Shown here piece by piece: positions 1 through 10,860 of a stretch of 39,853 nucleotides of DNA (position 1 is its first letter; the number at the start of each line of letters is the position of its first letter). A program made the position numbers and the translations under genes. The stretch is from the NCBI GenBank assembly GCA_002633005.1, contig NMRA01000071.1, positions 225,339 through 265,191 on the forward strand, read 5' to 3'. A model generated the notes under the pieces. It had not been told where the DNA came from and did not search any database. It saw nothing but the letters and a program-made list of their open reading frames with translations. The stretch comes from Phoronis australis. Its lineage: Eukaryota; Phoronida; Phoronidae.

Positions 1-155
1 GTAGGCTTATCTGTGCCACATAGGCCTATATGTAGGCTTATCTGTGCCACATAGGCCTATATGTAGGCTTATCTGTGCCACATAGGCCTATATGTAGGCT
101 TATCTGTGCCACATAGGCCTATATGTAGGCTTATCTGTGCCACATAGGCCTATTT
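1..155. repeat. 31-bp minisatellite, 5 copies
   Basis: Five near-identical 31-bp units start at 1, 32, 63, 94 and 125. Each contains CTGTGCCACATAGGCCTAT. The array probably continues beyond the left edge. It decays at about 150 into TTTGTGCTATGTA, just before a hAT-like terminus. Related degenerate units reappear at 939-1023. Confidence 0.95.
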
Positions 156-165
156 GTGCTATGTA

Positions 166-935
166 CAGGGCTTGAAGAGACCTCAGATTGTGTTTGACGA
201 CCTGGGAAAACTCAGACTGTATTTAGCGACCTGGGAAAAATTCCAAGTCGCCACGAGGTCACCACCAAGAGATCAAAGTCAGACACTAATTCCCTCTGAA
301 CTCGTTTCAAAGTTCGTGTTGACTTGAAACTTTAAATTATTGAAAATTTTCTTTTTGCCTCTGATTCACAAATGTTCAGTTGATTTTGGGAAATCAACTA
401 TGCCTAAATTACAACAGGAGGTAAACAGGCAGAAGTCGGATATGTTTGGCAAATATTGTGCAAGATCAGGGAAATGCGCGCCACCAGACCACGTAGTCGT
501 CATCATTCCATGTTCATCCAATGACAGGAGTAATTGACTTAGAGAATAAATGTACGGCTACATTTAGACATTTACATTGGACATTGGAGGAGCACAAGAT
601 ACCGGGTGACGTTATGGCCACTTGACATATTTTTGGTCAACGAACTTTACGCCCGATTGGAAACCTCACAAATGAGAATTGATTTCCACGCCCGACATTT
701 TCAGTTTTGGCAACCTCAGACTTCGTTTGGCAACCTGGGATTTTTACCAGGTCAACAAATGCGACTTGACGTTTAGCTCAACATCGAGCACTGCAATTTA
801 TTCCAAAATATGGTTAACCCGCCAAAAACTTTGCAACAGCTGATATTACTGTGTGGTAAAGTACATGGTAACGTCACATGTAAAAGGACCAACTTTGTAA
901 ATATGACTTGGGGTTTAGCTTAGCGTCGATCACTG
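166..935. mobile_element. hAT-like non-autonomous element inserted in minisatellite
   Basis: The left end reads CAGGGCTTGA at 166. Matching right ends occur at 784-793 (TCGAGCACTG) and 926-935 (TCGATCACTG), which are the inverse of CAGTGCTCGA and CAGTGATCGA. Starting with CAGGG/CAGTG is typical of hAT superfamily termini. The interior repeats phrases such as GCGACCTGGGAAAA and GGCAACCTCAGACTT and codes for nothing recognisable. Similar minisatellite sequence lies on both sides (1-165 and 939-1023), so the element seems to have split an array. An 8-bp target duplication is not obvious. A related terminus occurs at 18183. Confidence 0.5.
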
Positions 936-938
936 CAT

Positions 939-1023
939 GGTCTATCTGTGCTATGTGCACCTATGTGTGCCATGTAGGCCTACCTTAGCCATGCAGGCCT
1001 ATCTGTGCCAAGCAGGTCTAGTG
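939..1023. repeat. Degenerate continuation of the left minisatellite
   Basis: Units such as CTATCTGTGCTATGTGCAC, GTGCCATGTAGGCCTACC and CTATCTGTGCCAAGCAGG resemble the 31-bp repeat at 1-155 but are diverged. This suggests the array once continued across the hAT-like insertion. Confidence 0.6.
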
Positions 1024-1299
1024 CACACCCTCTGATTTTTGAATTCCCAAACTTAAGCAGATTTAGTCAGTAATGCAGTAAGTATGTTGTCATAGCTAAA
1101 ACAGACTTTTTGGATGACAAGTTGAGATGTCACATATATAATCTTATTGACCAATGAGATCATAGAAAATTGGATTTACAACTTGTACATTAACGAGTTA
1201 CAGTAAAGTTGCGCGATTTTCGGATGGCCCGCCATTTATGGATAAGAACAAATATTTCCGAAATGAGTTTTTCATAGTCCACGAAATTCGTACAAGGTC

Positions 1300-1440
1300 C
1301 AGTTTATTTGAACAAGACTGTAGCTTATTTCTCACTAATTTATGATATCTAAGTTCATCGTATGAATATTATAATGTTGTTCATCATCGCCACATTCGTC
1401 ATCACAATCATCATCGTAGTTAATTTTGCCTATTATTCGC
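1300..1440 (+). repeat. CAT-core dispersed repeat, partial copy 1
   Basis: GACTGTAGCTTATTTCT is followed by TTATGATATCTAAGTTC, then a CATCATCGYCA-rich stretch, then TTAATTTTGCC. The same order occurs at 2820-2990 and 29850-30040. This copy is truncated before the CCAAGTGTCGCTCC tail seen in the others. It is non-coding. Confidence 0.6.
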
Positions 1441-1892
1441 TCAAGACTGTAGGTACTACTGAATAGTCAGGCTGCGGCCACCGCCACGGAGCATTTTCTA
1501 GGCCCTAGAATTTATGTTGAGGGCATGTGTCAGGTTTGGTGGGTGGTTTGAGAAAAATGTTGACAACAATTGCCAGGAAACTTATTTACTTGTGTTTCTG
1601 AATGAGAAAAGCCAAGTTTTTACCTTCTTTTGATGCAAACTGGTGGCTGCCATTTGCTATCAACCCCTGTCGTCTACTGTCCGAGAAACCGGGTGCGATT
1701 TCAGGTGGCTGTCAGACAGATCAAATTTGCCAAAAAAGTAGCTGGTAAGGGGCTTACTATGACCACATAGTTAGAATCTAGAGAGGACGAGCATTCTGAA
1801 TCTGCAGTCAAGACTTTTTCTAGCACTTGCAGGGAAGTGGTAATTTCAGGGACAAAATTGTCAAATTTTGCATATAGTTTTGCGTGCCGGGA

Positions 1893-2080
1893 ATTTCTTG
1901 CCATGTATATTAACCGATCAGAAATCTGTACAGTTTGATAGAGTTTTAAACGGGCTTTCATAAGATATTTTTCATTTTTTGCTAGTCGTCATGATTGTGG
2001 TCGTCGTCCTCCCCATTGTCCTGTTTTCACATAATTTCGCCAAGTGTCGCTCCTCCGAGCGCTCTAGCACTGTTGCCAGT
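1893..2080 (+). repeat. CAT-core dispersed repeat, partial copy 2
   Basis: GATAGAGTTTTAAACGGGCT near 1936 matches GATAGAGTTTTGAACAGGCT near 29720. A TCGTC/CATCC-rich core follows, then AATTTCGCCAAGTGTCGCTC ending in a GAGCGCTCT motif. This copy is shorter than the one at 2750-2990. The open frames that cross it (Leu/Val/Ile-rich in one direction, Asp/His-rich in the other) come from the trinucleotide core and are not taken as genes. Confidence 0.6.
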
Positions 2081-2084
2081 TTAC

Positions 2085-2990
2085 CGGGTGCGTGAACAAA
2101 ATTGCAGGGTATTTCTTACTGATTTGTTAGCTAGTAACATGAATGTTATTATGTTGTTCATAATCCCCGCCTTCATCGTCATGATCGTCGTCGTCGTCGT
2201 CCCCATCCTCCTGTTTTTGCGTAATTTCGCCAAGTGTCGCTCCTCGAAGCGCTCTCGTTTTTTTGTTTGTTTGCACAATACAGGTCGCAATTTTCGTCCG
2301 ATCATTGCAAAATTTACACACAACACGTTGTTTCGAAAGTACTGGAAGCCTATTGTTTTTCGTTATAATTGGATCCAAGATGGCAGTTGTGGTGGCCATT
2401 TTGTTTTCATTTTAAGATTCAAAGGCTTCTGGAGGCTACAATTTTTTACGTACAGGGCTGAGTAACGGTACAATTATTGGACCGGATGTGCACTATATGT
2501 GTACCAGAAATTGTTCACTTCCGTTTAAAGATGGCGGAAATACTGGCACTCGCACATGCGCACCTCGATTTCGGGAAAAAGATGTTTTCTCCTGTAGAGG
2601 GCGCATAAAAGGGCCAATTCCTTCGAATTTTTCCAGATATTAGTGTCTTATGACCTGCTATTATACAAAGCCAAAAAACCAGAAGTTACTTTCAAGATAG
2701 CGGATCTGGCGCATGTTGACCAATTTTCAGTCGCTAGGACGTCTACTTCTTGAGTTATTTGAGATTTTCTGATAACGCTGTTCCTTTGTTGAGCGCTCTT
2801 GCTGCATTGATGTTGGTTTATCTTCTATTGAACTAGACTGTAGCCTATTTCTTATTGATTTATGATATCTAAGTTCGTCATATCAATGTTGTGATGTTGT
2901 TCATCATCACCACCACCATCATCATATTCGTCATCATCGTCATCATTTGTTAATTTCGCCAAGTGTCGTTCTTCGGAGCGCTTTCATTTT
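2085..2990 (+). repeat. CAT-core dispersed repeat, longest left-hand copy
   Basis: Modules occur in this order. (1) A TCGTCG-rich core ends in AATTTCGCCAAGTGTCGCTC (2130-2262). (2) 2281-2540 contains TGGAAGCCTATTGTTTTTCG and GGCCATTTTGTTTTCA, matching 27310-27555. (3) 2545-2740 contains CATGCGCACCTC, CTGTAGAGG and AAGTTACTTTCAAGAT, matching 29140-29340. (4) 2750-2990 contains TTTCTGATAACGCTGTTCCT, a second CAT/CAC core and the CCAAGTGTCG tail, matching 29785-30040. The order is shared with the right-hand copy, so it is a real interspersed family rather than chance low complexity. No protein is recognised. Confidence 0.7.
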
Positions 2991-3169
2991 TAGATTTCAA
3001 GGATGCATTTTTATTCTGATATGCATCCCAGATATATTTTAGGGAAAAAATTAAGATACGCAAATTGGGCATATATTCTGCTAGACTTATATACGGAAAT
3101 CTACGGTGGATCCTCTTAAACCTGTAAACCATGAGCCAGTTTTGTTCTACTAACATGTTCAACTAACAT

Positions 3170-4545
3170 TCCGGTCATGCAAGTCGGTCAGTACGTTCGC
3201 ATTTAAGGCGTTCTTGCAACAGGTAAGTGTTGGTGTTTCCATATTATATTTTGTTATGTGTTCCCCTCTTCAGATAGTCACTGTTATTCTTCAACAACAT
3301 TTCTGTACTTATAATGAGACTTTAGTAAACTCATGTCTGTTCATATTTTAAATTTTAGCAGAAGTATGTGATATCCATCCACAGAGACCTGTAGCTAGAA
3401 CTATTGTCCGTAACTGTAGAGAATATATGACGTAATGAAATGAAAACGGTCGACCTAGATGGATTGTAATTGGTTAAGCATACATTAAGGAAGAAAATTA
3501 AGTATATAAATAGTAGACCAGTACTTGAATTGCCTGGTTTACGTCCTCCATGAGTTCACACTGTCCCAATGTTTTCGTTTTCTCTTGTTGTCACTAGTCG
3601 CTTCTTCCAACAGTTATGATCTGCCCAGGAGCCTATTGTATCAACATGGGCAACAACGGTCTTGGCAGGGGAGGTGCACCTAGACGACTACCGCAGAATT
3701 AGCGGCACAAAATCGACATTAGTGTGCAGCAGAAGGTGGGGGGGGCGAAAATTAGTAGTGACAGAGGGAAAGCTGCGCGAAATTGGTGACGACTGTGGAC
3801 AGCGTTAAACTGGTGACGATCAGAAGAAACGACCCTGTTATCTTCCACACAGATTATCAGAAAATGTTAATGATTATCAGTTTCATTTAATCCACAAACA
3901 GATTTCACAAGTCAGAGTTTTCACCGTGGTTAAAAACGTAAGCGAACCCAGATGTGTTCGGTCACCTCAGTTGCATGGAGACACGCCAGTGTATCACTGA
4001 ATTAACATCGGGCATTTCAAAGGCTGTGGATGAGAAAGGTTTCAATTGCAAGAAACAGTGGCGTGAATTTGGTGTTGGTAGCATTTGAAATTGCATTCGC
4101 TTTCTAGACAACGCCCTTCTATATACAATATGTTAGTTAATCGTGTCTTTAGCCGCGCAGCAATGAACAAGTCGACACATTCCCATCATTTGCAGTAGGC
4201 TTAAACGCTAGTAGAATGACAGTGCTTCTTCAACAATTCAGATGACTACCAGAGCAACAAATGGGGACCACGAGTCGATGAGAAACTACTCATTTTACTA
4301 TCATGATTGTCTTTGCAATCTTTTTTGGATAATTGTTCATTCGACGTTATCATGTTGAAAAGTACAGGTGTCAGAGCTATCTTGCCTTTGGTTTGTAACA
4401 AGCAGACAATGCATGGATACGTATAACAAATATAAATATATACTATGTTCTTGTCATTGTTTATCATTTTCTTCATTGAACTCGTTCCCACATCCATTAC
4501 TGTTATGTTTAACACAAAATTCATTAAAATTGAGAATCGCATATT
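3170..4545. other. Non-coding stretch without recognised gene
   Basis: No frame looks like a known protein. The only promoter-like feature is a TATA-type string, TATATAAATAG, near 3503-3513. No coding sequence is recognised downstream, so it is not called as a promoter. A short G run occurs near 3737. Confidence 0.5.
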
Positions 4546-4547
4546 TT

Positions 4548-4998
4548 GATGGTCGGGAACCCTATTTGTGCGTCGGAATACGCCAATTCAGTTTCTTATT
4601 GGGAAACCACATTAAAAAAGCACTTATCGGGCGCTCTATGCACGTTGACAGCGCAAACTCGACATTTTTTATTGAGAAAAGGCATTTTTACAAAAGAGAA
4701 TCAGTTGTCTGAAACATTTCATGTGCGTCAACAACGCAAACCAGACCCACTCATTGGAAAGCCCATAATTGTCACCAGGAACACTTTTTTTCACAACGCA
4801 GCCCGATATTTCAAGTGAGATAGCGCATTTTTGAAAAAATTCCGTCACTTGCCAAGAACGGTGTTTGAGCATCGCCAATGCAAGCCGAATACTTCATAAT
4901 GAGAAAGCGTGTTTTCAAAAATAAGAATCAACACTTGTCGGGAACGGTCTTTGTGCATCGACAACGCACAATTCTTATTAGGGAAAGCCAGTTTTTCA
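4548..4998. repeat. Degenerate ~75-80-bp tandem repeat, about 5-6 units
   Basis: Units follow the pattern TGTCGGGAAC(GG) ... TTTGTGCATCGACAACGCA ... TTATTGGGAAAGC. They are seen at about 4550, 4625, 4705, 4850 and 4935, with substantial divergence and small indels. Short overlapping frames here change phase between units and are not genes. Confidence 0.6.
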
Positions 4999-5696
4999 GA
5001 AATTAATCGCGCAGACCTTTCGAGTCTCATTGACCTGCAATTATACTGTTATCAAATGACCGAGCCAGCAATGCTGATACTACAACCGCTCATCAAAATA
5101 ATGTACACCCACAAAATTCGGACATGAGCGGGAACCCAAATTTGGAGGTCCACCAAAATCAGACCCCTCAAAAATGATGTTTCATGAGATTCGTCCAAGA
5201 ATGAATTTTTTCTATTGGAATTAATTTTGAGTGTCCGAAAATCGCGCGACTTTACCGTACTTCCAACAAAAAGCTTCTGTTAATGCCTCGACAGGTGTCA
5301 GTGACAAACCAACTGACATGTGTCAAGGGGTCATTAGCACACAAAATAACAGCCACACTATAATTCACCTTATTTCAGTTGTTATTTGACATCGTATTAT
5401 AAGCAAACAGTTTCGTAGATTGCTTTCACACAAAAACGTATTATTTCAGAGACCCAGAACAAATTATTTTCACAATAATCAACACCAACTTATTTTGCAC
5501 AGTATGTGAAAGTGACCATTTTGCTGAATTAGAAAATTAGAAAATAGCAATTTTGCAGTGGAGGAACAATTTTCCAGAACATGCAAAAGCAAATTGATAG
5601 ACACAACCACTGGCACGCCAAATGAAATAAAACAAGCAAGCAAGACATAACGGGGTTACTCAGTAGCGAAATATTGTCACTGAAATGATTTGAAGC

Positions 5697-5848
5697 CACT
5701 CCCCTCACACTCAGTCTAATACATCATAACTACACTTGTGGTTGTCCCACTCCACTCACACTCAGTCTAATACATCATTACTATACTTGTGGTTGTCCCA
5801 CTCCACTCATACAAGTCTAATACATCATTACTACACTTGTGGTCGCCT
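5697..5848. repeat. 51-bp tandem repeat, 3 copies
   Basis: Three units contain AGTCTAATACATCATTACTA followed by ACTTGTGGTTGTCCCACTCC. The phase points are 5713, 5764 and 5814 (51 then 50 bp). Confidence 0.85.
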
Positions 5849-5940
5849 CTCAATGTGCTAACTCTTCACCTGTTCAGCACAGAAAGTTTTTCCAAACAAT
5901 TAGGTGATTAACTGCACCTTGTTGAAAAATACAAAATTAT

Positions 5941-6668
5941 ACAGTGTTGTTTTGCACAGAGGTAAAATGTAAAGCATGCTAAAAATGATGAAAGGTATTC
6001 CTATTCCCATTATACAGTGTTGTTTTGCACAGAGGTAAAATGTAAAGCATGCTAAAAATGATGAAAGGTATTCCTATTCCCATTATACAGTGTTGTTTTG
6101 CACAGAGGTAAAATGTAAAGCATGCGAAAAATGATGAAAGGTATTCCTATTCCCATTATACAGTGTTGTTTTCCACACAGGTAAAATGTAAAGCATGCTA
6201 AAAATGATGAAAGGTATTCCTATTCCCATTATACAGTGTTGTTTTGCACACAGGTAAAATGTAAAGCATGTTAAAAATGATGAAAGGTATTCCTATTCCC
6301 ATTATACAGTGTTATTTTCCACACAGGTAAAATGTAAAGTATGCTAAAAATGATGAAAGGTATTCCTATTCCCATTATACAGTGTTGTTTTCCACACAGG
6401 TAAAATGTAAAGCATGCTAAAAATGATGAAAGGTATTCCTATTCCCATTATACAGTGTTGTTTTCCACACAGGTAAAATGTAAAGCATGCTAAAAATGAT
6501 GAAAGGTATTCCTATTTCCATTATACAGTGTTGTTTTCCACACAGGTAAAATGTAAAGTATGCTAAAAATGATGAAAGGTATTCCTATTCCCATTATACA
6601 GTGTTGTTTTCCACACAGGTAAAATGTAAAGCATGCTAAAAATGATGAAAGGTATTCCTATTTCCATA
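5941..6668. repeat. 73-bp minisatellite, 10 copies
   Basis: Units begin ACAGTGTTGTTTTSCACA at 5941, 6014, 6087, 6160, 6233, 6306, 6379, 6452, 6525 and 6598. Variation is light, mainly GCACAGAGG versus CCACACAGG and GCATGC versus GTATGC. These two variants are unevenly distributed along the array, which suggests block-wise amplification. Confidence 0.97.
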
Positions 6669-7232
6669 AACTTTGAAGATTGTACCAAATGGACAACATC
6701 CATTCATAAAAGTGAAAACAATAAAAGCTGGTTTGTAAACCTAATAAAATTCAAAAGAGCAAAATCATGCATTTACTGATGACTTTAGCCAAACCTGAGC
6801 ATGCAAGGAATTATTGGAAACACTTCAGTTACTTTTGTAGCCTTAAGTTTCCCTTGCTAGGTAAACATTATCTCCACACCTGGTGCATTCCACGCTACTT
6901 GTGCATCTTGAGTACAACTGTATGTGGGTGAACCACCATTTGACTTAAGTTTGCACATGTGCAGATGATGTTCATGAGCAGATAATAAATGCTTTTATAC
7001 AGATAATGTTCACCTACAAGGGAAACTTGATGTTATCAAAATAGTTGAGGTGTTTCAGATGGCAATGAATAATTATGACTAGCATGTTCCCATTTATCCG
7101 CATAACATCAACAAAAATATCCAAAGGCTATAGATCTACAAAATCCAGTTTTACTATCACAACATACCAGGAGTGGCACTAGTTGATGGTGATGGTACTG
7201 AAACAGAAGTTAACATGTGTGGGATACAATCA
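6669..7232. other. Unique-looking non-coding spacer
   Basis: AT-rich sequence between two minisatellites. I see no extended frame, terminal repeat or RNA signature. Confidence 0.5.
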
Positions 7233-7870
7233 ACACATGTTCATTGGATAGAATGAACGCATGAACAGGGGCATATAAGATACTATGAATACCTGAACAG
7301 GGGTGTACAGGATAGAATGAACACGTGAACAGGACAGCCTAAGATAGAATGAACACATGGACGGGGTGTACCAGATAGAATAAATTTCCTAGAATGAACA
7401 CATGAACAGGAATGTATGAAATGAAAACATGAACAGGGGTGCACAGGTAGAATGAACACATGAATAGGAACGTACAGGACACAATGAACACATGAACAGT
7501 GGTGTATTAGGATAGAATGGGCACATGAATAGGGGTGTACAAGGTAGAGTAAATATATGAAAAGGAGTGTACAGAACAGAATGAACACATGAACAATGAA
7601 CAGGGGTGTATACAATAGAATGGGCACATGAACAGGGGTGTACATGGGTGGAATACGATTACCAAATGAATAGGATCAAACAGTAACGGAATACAGACAA
7701 TGGACATATGAACAGGGACATGAATGGCGTACAATGAACACAAACAGGTATAAGTGTGGTGTACAATGAACAGCGAACAGTGACACCGAAGTGTACAATA
7801 ACACATGAACAGGTATGCAGAGGTGTGGGAAATGATGCAAAACACATGAACAGCGCATTTATAAGCAGGG
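7233..7870. repeat. ~32-bp degenerate minisatellite (AATGAACACATGAACAGG type)
   Basis: About twenty units of roughly 32 bp built on AGAATGAACACATGAACAGG followed by GGTGTACAGG. Drift in sequence and length increases toward the right end. Cys/His-rich minus-strand frames across it (for example 7283-7645 and 7507-7845) are by-products of the repeat. Confidence 0.9.
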
Positions 7871-7937
7871 TTCTCTGTCTGTCATAAGTTAAAACACTGC
7901 AAGTGTGAATGCCAAATGCACTAATAAACAACAGTTT

Positions 7938-8112
7938 GGCAGGTGGCTATCAAAGAGTCTTTGGCAGGTAGCTATCAAAGAGTCTTTGGCAGGTAGCTAT
8001 CAAAGAGTCTTTGGCAGGTAGCTATCAAAGAGTCTTTGGCAGGTAGCTATCAAAGAGTCTTTGGCAGGTAGCTATCAAAGAGTCTTTGGCAGGTAGCTAT
8101 CAAAGGGTCGTC
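7938..8112. repeat. 25-bp minisatellite, 7 copies
   Basis: GGCAGGTAGCTATCAAAGAG plus TCTTT repeats exactly every 25 bp from 7938. The first unit carries GGTGGC and the last ends GGGTCGTC. The internal copies are essentially identical, which suggests recent homogenisation. Confidence 0.97.
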
Positions 8113-8455
8113 TCCTTACAGTGCCAGTTGTGGGCTACCCTACCCACAGATATTTTGCCAGCTGGCAAACAGTTTTTGGTAGTTTGCACATGGAGTCTAC
8201 ACAGTAGAAATACAATTTTGCTTTGAGTCAGAAGTACAGAACCATGGTATTGGGTGACAGGACTCAGTGCCTGTCGCACCACTAATTGATAGATTGTGAC
8301 AGTACTCACCTACACCACCTGTTAACTTGGCCTTTTTAACTGAAAAACAAATAAAACACCAAATTACAATAGTTTCAGACACAGAGCAACAAGTGGAGCT
8401 ATGCCCTGATGAAATTAGAAAATGAAAATTTTGAATGCACAAACAGCAAATACAA

Positions 8456-8692
8456 GAGCAACATGGAGTATTGGTATGCACACACCTTGTGCATCGCATA
8501 CAGTGCAGAGCAACACGGAGTATTGGAATGTACACACCTTGTACATCGCATACAGTGCAGACACAGGAGCAACATGGAGTACTGGTATGCACACACCCTG
8601 TGCATCGCATACAGTGCAGACAAGGGAGCAACATGGAGTATTAGTATGCACATACAGTGCTGTGCATTGCAGACAGTGCAGATACAAGAATA
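8456..8692. repeat. ~59-bp tandem repeat, 4 copies
   Basis: Units begin GAGCAACATGGAGTAYTGG at 8456, 8508, 8567 and 8626 and contain CATCGCATACAGTGCAGA. The first spacing is 52 bp and the next two 59 bp. Overlapping frames on both strands (Cys/His-rich) are repeat artefacts. Confidence 0.9.
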
Positions 8693-8739
8693 ATCTCACA
8701 AGACAGAGCAATGCTAGTAAACGTAATAATACTTTCAAG

Positions 8740-9105
8740 AGTGTTACTGTAATAAAGTTCATCATATCATCTGAACTAGCTTCGATATTCTCTACAACGA
8801 ATCATCAGAGCTGCAGTTACCAACACAACAAAAATGCACAGATGATGTGCGGTTTATATTTTGGCAACAGATGTCAATGCTGTTCCATATCAAAAGCATT
8901 AAAACGCACTTTGAAAAGCATGGAATAGGTGCAAACTCAAAAATTTCAAATAGGCATGTGGCAAAATATAGAGTTAAAATGATGACATTGATTTGGCTTT
9001 TCATGTTTTAAAAAAGATGAAAATCATGAAAGTACAGCTCTGAAACACCAGTTTGTAGTTGCACTAAGGTACGTGCCCCTTTACGTATAAGGTACTAAAT
9101 TACAA
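8740..9105 (-). repeat. Interspersed repeat, inverted relative to 20397-20755
   Basis: The reverse complement of this block aligns with 20397-20755. Shared phrases include GTTGCCAAAATATAAACC, CATCATCTGTGCATTTTT and CTCTGAAACACCAGTTTG. Divergence is clear but the order is kept. No coding potential is recognised and no terminal repeats are identified, so the class is unknown. Confidence 0.7.
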
Positions 9106-9186
9106 CTGGACATAACACAAATGAGAGCAGAGACAGCAGCAGTAGATATCTTAGCAACCAAACATGTGTTAGGAATATGGATATTT

Positions 9187-9632
9187 AACTGAAGTGAAGA
9201 CCTATACCAGATATAATTGATGTCAAGACATCTACCAGATATAACTGATGTCAAGACCTCAACTGGATATAATTGATGTCAAGACTTCTATCCGATATAA
9301 CTGAAGTCAAGACCTCTACCAGATATAATTGATATCAAGACCTCTACCGGATATAATTGATGTCAAGACATCTACCAGATATGACTGATGTCAAGACCTC
9401 TACCGGATATAATTGACGTCAAGACCTCAACAAGATATAACTGATGTCAAGACCTCTGCAGGATATAATTGATGTCAAGACCTCTACCGGATATAACTAA
9501 TGTCAAGACCTCTAATGGATATAATTGATGTCAAGATTTCTACCCGATATAAATGAACTCGAGACCTCTACCAGATATAATTGTTGCCAAGACCTCTACC
9601 GGATATAACTGATGTCAAGACCTTTATCGGAA
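9187..9632. repeat. 28-bp minisatellite, about 16 copies
   Basis: Units of 28 bp follow GATATAATTGATGTCAAGAC plus CTCTACCG. Single-base variants are frequent (ACC/TTC/CAT after AAGA; AACT versus AATT). The spacing is constant, so it diverged by substitution rather than indels. Confidence 0.95.
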
Positions 9633-10226
9633 TTTCCAAACACAGACCCACGCAAAACTGTACCCATGTGCATATTATTGGAAAATTTTCTAAAGTTACA
9701 ACTAAGGGGTACTTTGTACACTGCTTACATGTCTTGAAAACTTGACAGATTTGTCTAAAATATATGTGCAATATGTTCTAATGTAAAATGTTTATTTTGA
9801 CAAGGCATAATGTGATTTCAGTCAAATCTCTATCATTAACCAGACATTGGATGACTGTTGTTCACCTACTGTATTACCATCATACGAAAGGACAGTTTCA
9901 ACACACTAATTTTTGTTGAATACAAAATAAGAAAGGATGAATAAATTTCTTAACACTAAGTCAGACACAACTGCATACATGTTTTAGTTAAAAAAGTATT
10001 GTCAGTTTAACGACCAATAATTAATGATAATTATTTGATTTAAATCTACATCATAAAATGGTGGAGAGTTTCTAAAAATACGCCTCTCCCTTTTCCAAAA
10101 ATACAACAGGTGTAAATGCGATTTCGTTTCATGGTCATTTTTCGAATCACCGGCCATGGGCCTATTTTCGGAGATTTCCGGTAAAATTGAGCTGTTTCAG
10201 ACCGTGAGCCTTACAAACCTTTTAAG
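9633..10226. other. Non-coding spacer
   Basis: AT-rich DNA with no credible gene. The segment around 10130-10200 has GGCCATGGGCCTATTTTCGG but no identifiable partner in the window. Confidence 0.45.
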
Positions 10227-10684
10227 CTCCTTTCATACTAAGGTCGACCTTTCGCTGCTTTGGGGGTTTGCGGTCAGTATGAAGGGTTAATTTCAGTCCT
10301 GGATCAACGTTAACAGCACCAGTTAACTTCCCAGTAAACAGGTGGATTTAATAGCAGGGCATCAATGCTGCGGTGCAGTATAAATGGTCAACTTTAGTCC
10401 CATCAAAGTTATATCCAGAGGCCACTGTTATCATCAACAATTAAAGGGCAGTGTCAACGCTATTGCTCAAATACTCACCAATCGAATCAGAAATAAGTAT
10501 TATGTCAATTAGCACATGTAAATGTCCCCAAATTGTCACATTTACAAAATCTTAGCGTGCACGCCATGCATCAGCACTACCTTGCAATTACTTCGATGAC
10601 AGCAGCGACACCTACTGTTTACTTTGATGTCCGTTAACTACCAGTTTACGTTGACGCTCTGCTCAGTCAGTATGAAAGGGCCTT
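10227..10684 (-). mobile_element. MITE-like element, inverted copy A
   Basis: The ends are CTTTCATACTAAGG on the left and CAGTATGAAAGGGCC on the right, short imperfect inverted repeats of the form GGGCCTTTCATACTGAC. The interior is the reverse complement of 11157-11660. Shared phrases include AACAGGTGGATTTAATAGCA, CAATTAAAGGGCAGTG and GTCAATTAGCACATGTAAAT. The high content of GTTAAC-type motifs and lack of a frame fit a MITE. The superfamily is not assigned. Confidence 0.65.
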
Positions 10685-10860
10685 TTGTACATCTCAAGCT
10701 TATCAAATTGAGCCTTGCCAGCTTTTCAATTAAAACTCTGCTCATAAAATGACATGCAAGTTGATGTGAACAATAATAATGAAAGGGTTCCTAGGAGCAA
10801 CACTTTGCAAAATTGAAGGAAAATTAAGAAGGGAGATAGACAACTAAACCAAGAACATCA

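Larger units (their letters stand above)
1201..5257. mobile_element. Candidate TA-flanked element bounded by 24-bp inverted repeats
   Basis: Positions 1201-1224 begin CAGTAAAGTTGCGCGA and the complement of 5234-5257 begins CGGTAAAGTCGCGCGA. They match at 22 of 24 positions, and each is bordered outward by TA (1199-1200 and 5258-5259). A TA duplication with a CAG-like end fits Tc1/mariner-type DNA transposons. No transposase frame is visible in the 4.06 kb between, which is instead packed with other repeats. It could be one composite non-autonomous element or two unrelated termini of the same family. Confidence 0.45.

Noticed and set aside
2127-2399. Asp/Thr/Met-rich minus frames and Ile/Val-rich plus frames around 2.0-2.4 kb and 29.8-30.1 kb
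   Set aside because: They arise from the CAT/CGT trinucleotide core of a dispersed repeat. Equivalent frames are not conserved between copies.
3499-3515. TATA box TATATAAATAG as a promoter
   Set aside because: It is AT-rich context with no gene, initiator or downstream coding sequence to support it.
7283-7931. Cys/His/Val-rich frames resembling metallothionein-like or zinc-binding proteins
   Set aside because: They run through the ~32-bp minisatellite in several phases at once, so the composition is a repeat artefact.
7938-8112. Possible CRISPR array
   Set aside because: Units are contiguous with no unique spacers, and the sequence context is eukaryotic.
8197-8928. Overlapping frames on both strands (up to 168 codons) across the 59-bp array
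   Set aside because: Simultaneous openness on both strands in a tandem repeat, with no domain recognised.
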